The notes below the pieces were generated by a model. That model was not told where the DNA came from and made no database searches. It saw only the letters and a program-made list of their open reading frames with translations. This document shows positions 5,867 to 8,249 of a DNA stretch of 8,249 nt, piece by piece. This stretch comes from Acidobacteriaceae bacterium (GTDB lineage Bacteria > Acidobacteriota > Terriglobia > Terriglobales > Acidobacteriaceae). A program made the translations under genes and the position numbers. The DNA lies in assembly GCA_030040395.1 (NCBI GenBank), contig JASHTU010000277.1:1-8249 (forward strand). The letters run 5' to 3'. The first letter of the stretch is position 1. Each line of letters opens with the position of its first letter.

Positions 5867-6769
5867 ATGAATTTTCAAACCTGGAAAACTCTCACCAAGA
5901 AGCGCGGCTATCCTCGCAGCACCGCCCTTAAGAACCTTGACACCGCTCTGAAGAACTACCAAAAGAACCCGCCCACCGCCACCATTCAGCAGCTCCGTGC
6001 CGCATTCGATGCTTGGCAGAACATCAAGCAGAGTCAGACCAACACCACCCGAAACCGCAGGCTGGACCAGCAGGGCCTCGGTCCCGTGCAACGCCTATGG
6101 CGCTATATCCGGAACGAAGAAGGTTCCCATGCCGCAAGCCAGCCGGGAGTCACGCACGATGTGCAAACCAACACCTATCTCACCGACGACAACGACTATA
6201 CCAAGGTCCATCGAAAAGTTGTGTTCGACACCATCGGCACTGTGAAATCCGCAATCGAGGCCGCTCGCGAGTCCTTCCAGAGCGGTGGATTTTTGAAAAA
6301 GAACGAACATGACGACCTTTACAAGATGTGGTTTGGCGCCCGCGATACAGCCCGGGAAAAAACCGTGAAGGACAACTATGATCGGCTCGAACTGATCGTC
6401 TGCAAACAAGCCGTCAACGTGCACGACGATTATGCGGCCAACGACGAATTCGGCCACGCCTACCGGGGCAACAATAACCAGGCCAACATCTGGTTAGGCG
6501 AAGGCTTCTGGGACTTGAGCGACGACTTCACGAAGCGCTTCACCACCGTAATGGATGCGCGCGTGGGCACCGTCATCCATGAATTTGCCCATTCCATCCT
6601 GGACGCTGCCGACGAAAGGCTCGCCGACGGCAATGTCTGCAACGACCCCGTTCGGGATCGCCAACTTGCCACCCTTTATCCCGATCGAGCCATCAACAAC
6701 GCCGACAACATCGCCAACTACGCCCTGGACGCACTTCTGATCAAAACCAAAAAGGGCAGAATTCCGTAA
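5867..6769 (+). CDS. M35-like (aspzincin) zinc metallopeptidase
   Basis: The product is a 300-residue protein with a C-terminal zinc peptidase domain. GTVIHEFAH (234-242) supplies the HExxH site: His238 and His242 bind zinc and Glu239 is the catalytic base. LATLYPDRAINNADNIANYAL (268-288) matches the 'A..NADnY' block at the end of the M35/lysine-specific metalloendopeptidase domain. The third ligand should be an Asp; Asp246 or Asp249 (DAADE) are candidates. The usual GTxDxxYG motif is not present as such, and no Tyr follows at the expected place. Residues 1-60 are predicted helical (TALKNLDTALKNYQ, LRAAFDAWQNIK) and resemble N-terminal modules seen in front of diverse effector domains (low certainty). 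There is no signal peptide. ATG 5867 is chosen because AAGGAGG (5851-5857) lies nine bases upstream; the reading frame stays open to 5756 but lacks a ribosome binding site there. The partner gene is 67 bp upstream. Confidence 0.8.
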   Translation: MNFQTWKTLTKKRGYPRSTALKNLDTALKNYQKNPPTATIQQLRAAFDAWQNIKQSQTNTTRNRRLDQQGLGPVQRLWRYIRNEEGSHAASQPGVTHDVQTNTYLTDDNDYTKVHRKVVFDTIGTVKSAIEAARESFQSGGFLKKNEHDDLYKMWFGARDTAREKTVKDNYDRLELIVCKQAVNVHDDYAANDEFGHAYRGNNNQANIWLGEGFWDLSDDFTKRFTTVMDARVGTVIHEFAHSILDAADERLADGNVCNDPVRDRQLATLYPDRAINNADNIANYALDALLIKTKKGRIP

Positions 6770-6900
6770 GAGTTTTTTCAGAAATCGCGGCGTCGCCCGC
6801 CCTTGTCGAGCCGCAGCTGGGGGCGCCGCATCCATCCACCGGCTTTGTTTCGAAGGATGGGCAGACAGCCGATGAAGACACGAACCCCGCTCTTTGCCCG

Positions 6901-6929
6901 TTGACAAGCAGTGCTACGCGTCATACGAT
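6901..6929 (+). promoter_or_regulatory. Strong sigma-70-type promoter for the DSD1-family gene
   Basis: A perfect -35 TTGACA (6901-6906), exactly 17 bases, then TACGAT (6924-6929, four of six). The predicted start near 6936 gives a leader of about 95 bases before ATG 7030. This separates the DSD1-family gene from the metallopeptidase unit that ends at 6769. The 260-bp gap holds no gene; a T-run just after the metallopeptidase stop (6773-6778) lacks a convincing GC-rich hairpin. Confidence 0.65.
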
Positions 6930-7029
6930 GGGGGCACTCGTGGCGGACCTGTAACCGGGAATGAGTTTCCCCACCCGGCCTCATTTCTGGCTTGCGTTCC
7001 TGAAAACTCTCACCCTAGGAGACCTCCAG

Positions 7030-8249
7030 ATGACTACGCGTCGCGAATTCCTATCTGCCTCCACCGGCGCTGCGGTGGGCCTTTTCGCAATCACACGCGG
7101 CCGGGCTGCCACAACCACTTCCGGGACTTGTCCGGCAGACTGCTCCATCACGGAATTTGAGTCGCGCATCGCCCAGCGCGACTTCAGCGGCATGACCAAG
7201 GACATGCTGCCCACCCCGTGCATCGTGGTCGACCTCGACATGTTCAAGGCCAACGTGCAGCACGTGGCCGACACCTCCAAAGCCAACGGCATCCACGTGC
7301 GGCCCCACGTCAAGGTGCACAAAAGCGTGGACGTCGCCAAATATCAGATGGCTGCGGGAGCCATCGGGCTCACCTGCGCCACCATCGCTGAGGCCGAGCT
7401 TTTCTCCGATGCGGGCATCAAAGGCGTTCTATGGACAAAGCAGCCTGTCGGCGTCAACAACACCCAGCGCGCCATTGCGCTCTCCAAGAAGGACCCCACG
7501 TTTATGTTCGTGGCCGACGACCCGCAGGTCGTGGACTGGGTGGAAGAGGCAGCGGAGGCCCATAAAGCCAAAGTCCGGATCGCGGTGTCGGTGTATGCAG
7601 GCATGGCGCGGCAGGGCATCGACTGCGGACAGCCGGCGGTTGATCTGGCCAAGAAAATCGACTCCTGCAAGCACATGCAATTTGAAGGCTTCATGGCCTA
7701 TTCCGGAGCCGCTGCCCACACCAAGGGTTTTGAAAACCGGAAACAGAAGTCCATGGAGGTGCTCGCCGGGGCGCGCGAAAGCAAGGATCTGGCGCTCAAA
7801 GCCGGCTTGCCCGTCAATATCATGTCCGGCGGCTCAACCGGCACCTACAACATCGATCACGAGACCGGATTGTCCGAATTGGAATGCGGCTCCTATGTGT
7901 TCATGGACACCGAATACTTCATCGTCGGCGGACAGGACGGAGACATGAAGCGATACAACGACTTCAAACCCGCGCTGACCATCCTGACCACCGTAGACAG
8001 CGAGCACCATCCCAACATCATCACCACCGATTACGGCGCCAAGGCCCTGGCCAAGCCCACCGACGAGGTCAAGGACATGCCCTGGCTGACCGTTGGCGTC
8101 CAGGGCGCGGAATACGGCGCGTTGAAGTGGAACGACGGCGACAAGTTCCCCAAGCTCGGCGACCGGCTGGAGATTTACTGCACCAACCTCGACCAGAGCA
8201 CCAACGCTTTCGACCGCTACTTTGTCGCCCAGAACGACAAGATTGTGGA
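7030..8249 (+). CDS. Tat-exported DSD1-family PLP protein, possibly a divergent or inactive enzyme (3' end cut)
   Basis: 406 codons are visible and perhaps ten are missing. The family (fold-type III PLP enzymes: D-threonine aldolase, D-serine dehydratase) cleaves or deaminates D-hydroxy amino acids. MTTRREFLSAS is a twin-arginine signal, so export in folded form is predicted. Hallmarks are RPHVKVHK (91-98, with PLP Lys95), GGSTGTYNID (267-276) and ELECGSYVFMD. Several positions differ from what I recall as usual: the 'DVG..R.G' block reads YAGMARQG (189-196), 'Y.GH' reads YSGA (224-227), 'EHG' reads EYG (361-363), and the zinc-site 'PSHCDTT' reads CTNLDQS (384-390). The usual metal-binding His is thus Asn386, with Asp388 kept. 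The start has AGGAG (7017-7021) eight bases upstream. The fold call is firm, but substrate and activity are uncertain. Confidence 0.85.
   Translation, partial: MTTRREFLSASTGAAVGLFAITRGRAATTTSGTCPADCSITEFESRIAQRDFSGMTKDMLPTPCIVVDLDMFKANVQHVADTSKANGIHVRPHVKVHKSVDVAKYQMAAGAIGLTCATIAEAELFSDAGIKGVLWTKQPVGVNNTQRAIALSKKDPTFMFVADDPQVVDWVEEAAEAHKAKVRIAVSVYAGMARQGIDCGQPAVDLAKKIDSCKHMQFEGFMAYSGAAAHTKGFENRKQKSMEVLAGARESKDLALKAGLPVNIMSGGSTGTYNIDHETGLSELECGSYVFMDTEYFIVGGQDGDMKRYNDFKPALTILTTVDSEHHPNIITTDYGAKALAKPTDEVKDMPWLTVGVQGAEYGALKWNDGDKFPKLGDRLEIYCTNLDQSTNAFDRYFVAQNDKIV

Noticed and set aside
4338..5868. Two long minus-strand frames opposite metK and the 5116-5799 gene
   Set aside because: They are antisense shadows. 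The plus strand carries MetK motifs and a gene with a perfect ribosome binding site.

Overview
This window looks like chromosomal DNA from a GC-rich bacterium, most plausibly an acidobacterium. The supporting traits are a small RodZ-type helix-turn-helix membrane protein, short GC-rich hairpins scattered between genes, a Tat-exported DSD1-family PLP enzyme, and good Shine-Dalgarno sites paired with GTG or TTG starts. The taxonomic call is an inference from gene style. No marker sequence proves it.

Layout. On the minus strand, reading leftward, are the first 39 codons of a threonine/serine dehydratase (1-117), an unrecognised 240-residue protein (446-1168) and an FtsX/MacB-type ABC transporter permease (1449-2549). 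The gap at 118-445 holds a perfect 14-bp palindrome and four short hairpins, mostly with 3-base loops. On the plus strand are a RodZ-like helix-turn-helix membrane protein (2846-3370), S-adenosylmethionine synthetase metK with a TTG start (3714-4877), a probable two-gene unit (5116-5799, Stv-like GHG protein; 5867-6769, M35-like zinc metallopeptidase), and a Tat-signal DSD1-family PLP protein (7030 to beyond 8249) behind a good sigma-70-type promoter at 6901-6929.

How the genes relate. The permease and the helix-turn-helix gene diverge from a shared 296-bp intergenic region. metK is housekeeping: it makes the methyl donor SAM. The pair 5116-6769 is the most accessory-looking part. Both genes have perfect AAGGAGG ribosome binding sites and lie 67 bp apart, and their leader carries a tandem repeat of a 17-bp hairpin unit. 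Neither product has an obvious signal peptide. The metallopeptidase has an N-terminal helical region followed by a C-terminal HEFAH zinc site. This layout resembles effector or polymorphic-toxin style proteins, but no immunity or secretion gene is visible.

Most worth a second look: the Stv-like/M35-like pair; the DSD1-family protein, which keeps its PLP lysine but appears to have lost several usual active-site and metal-site residues; and the unrecognised protein at 446-1168, which carries an internal duplication of an MQLNG...HAN motif.
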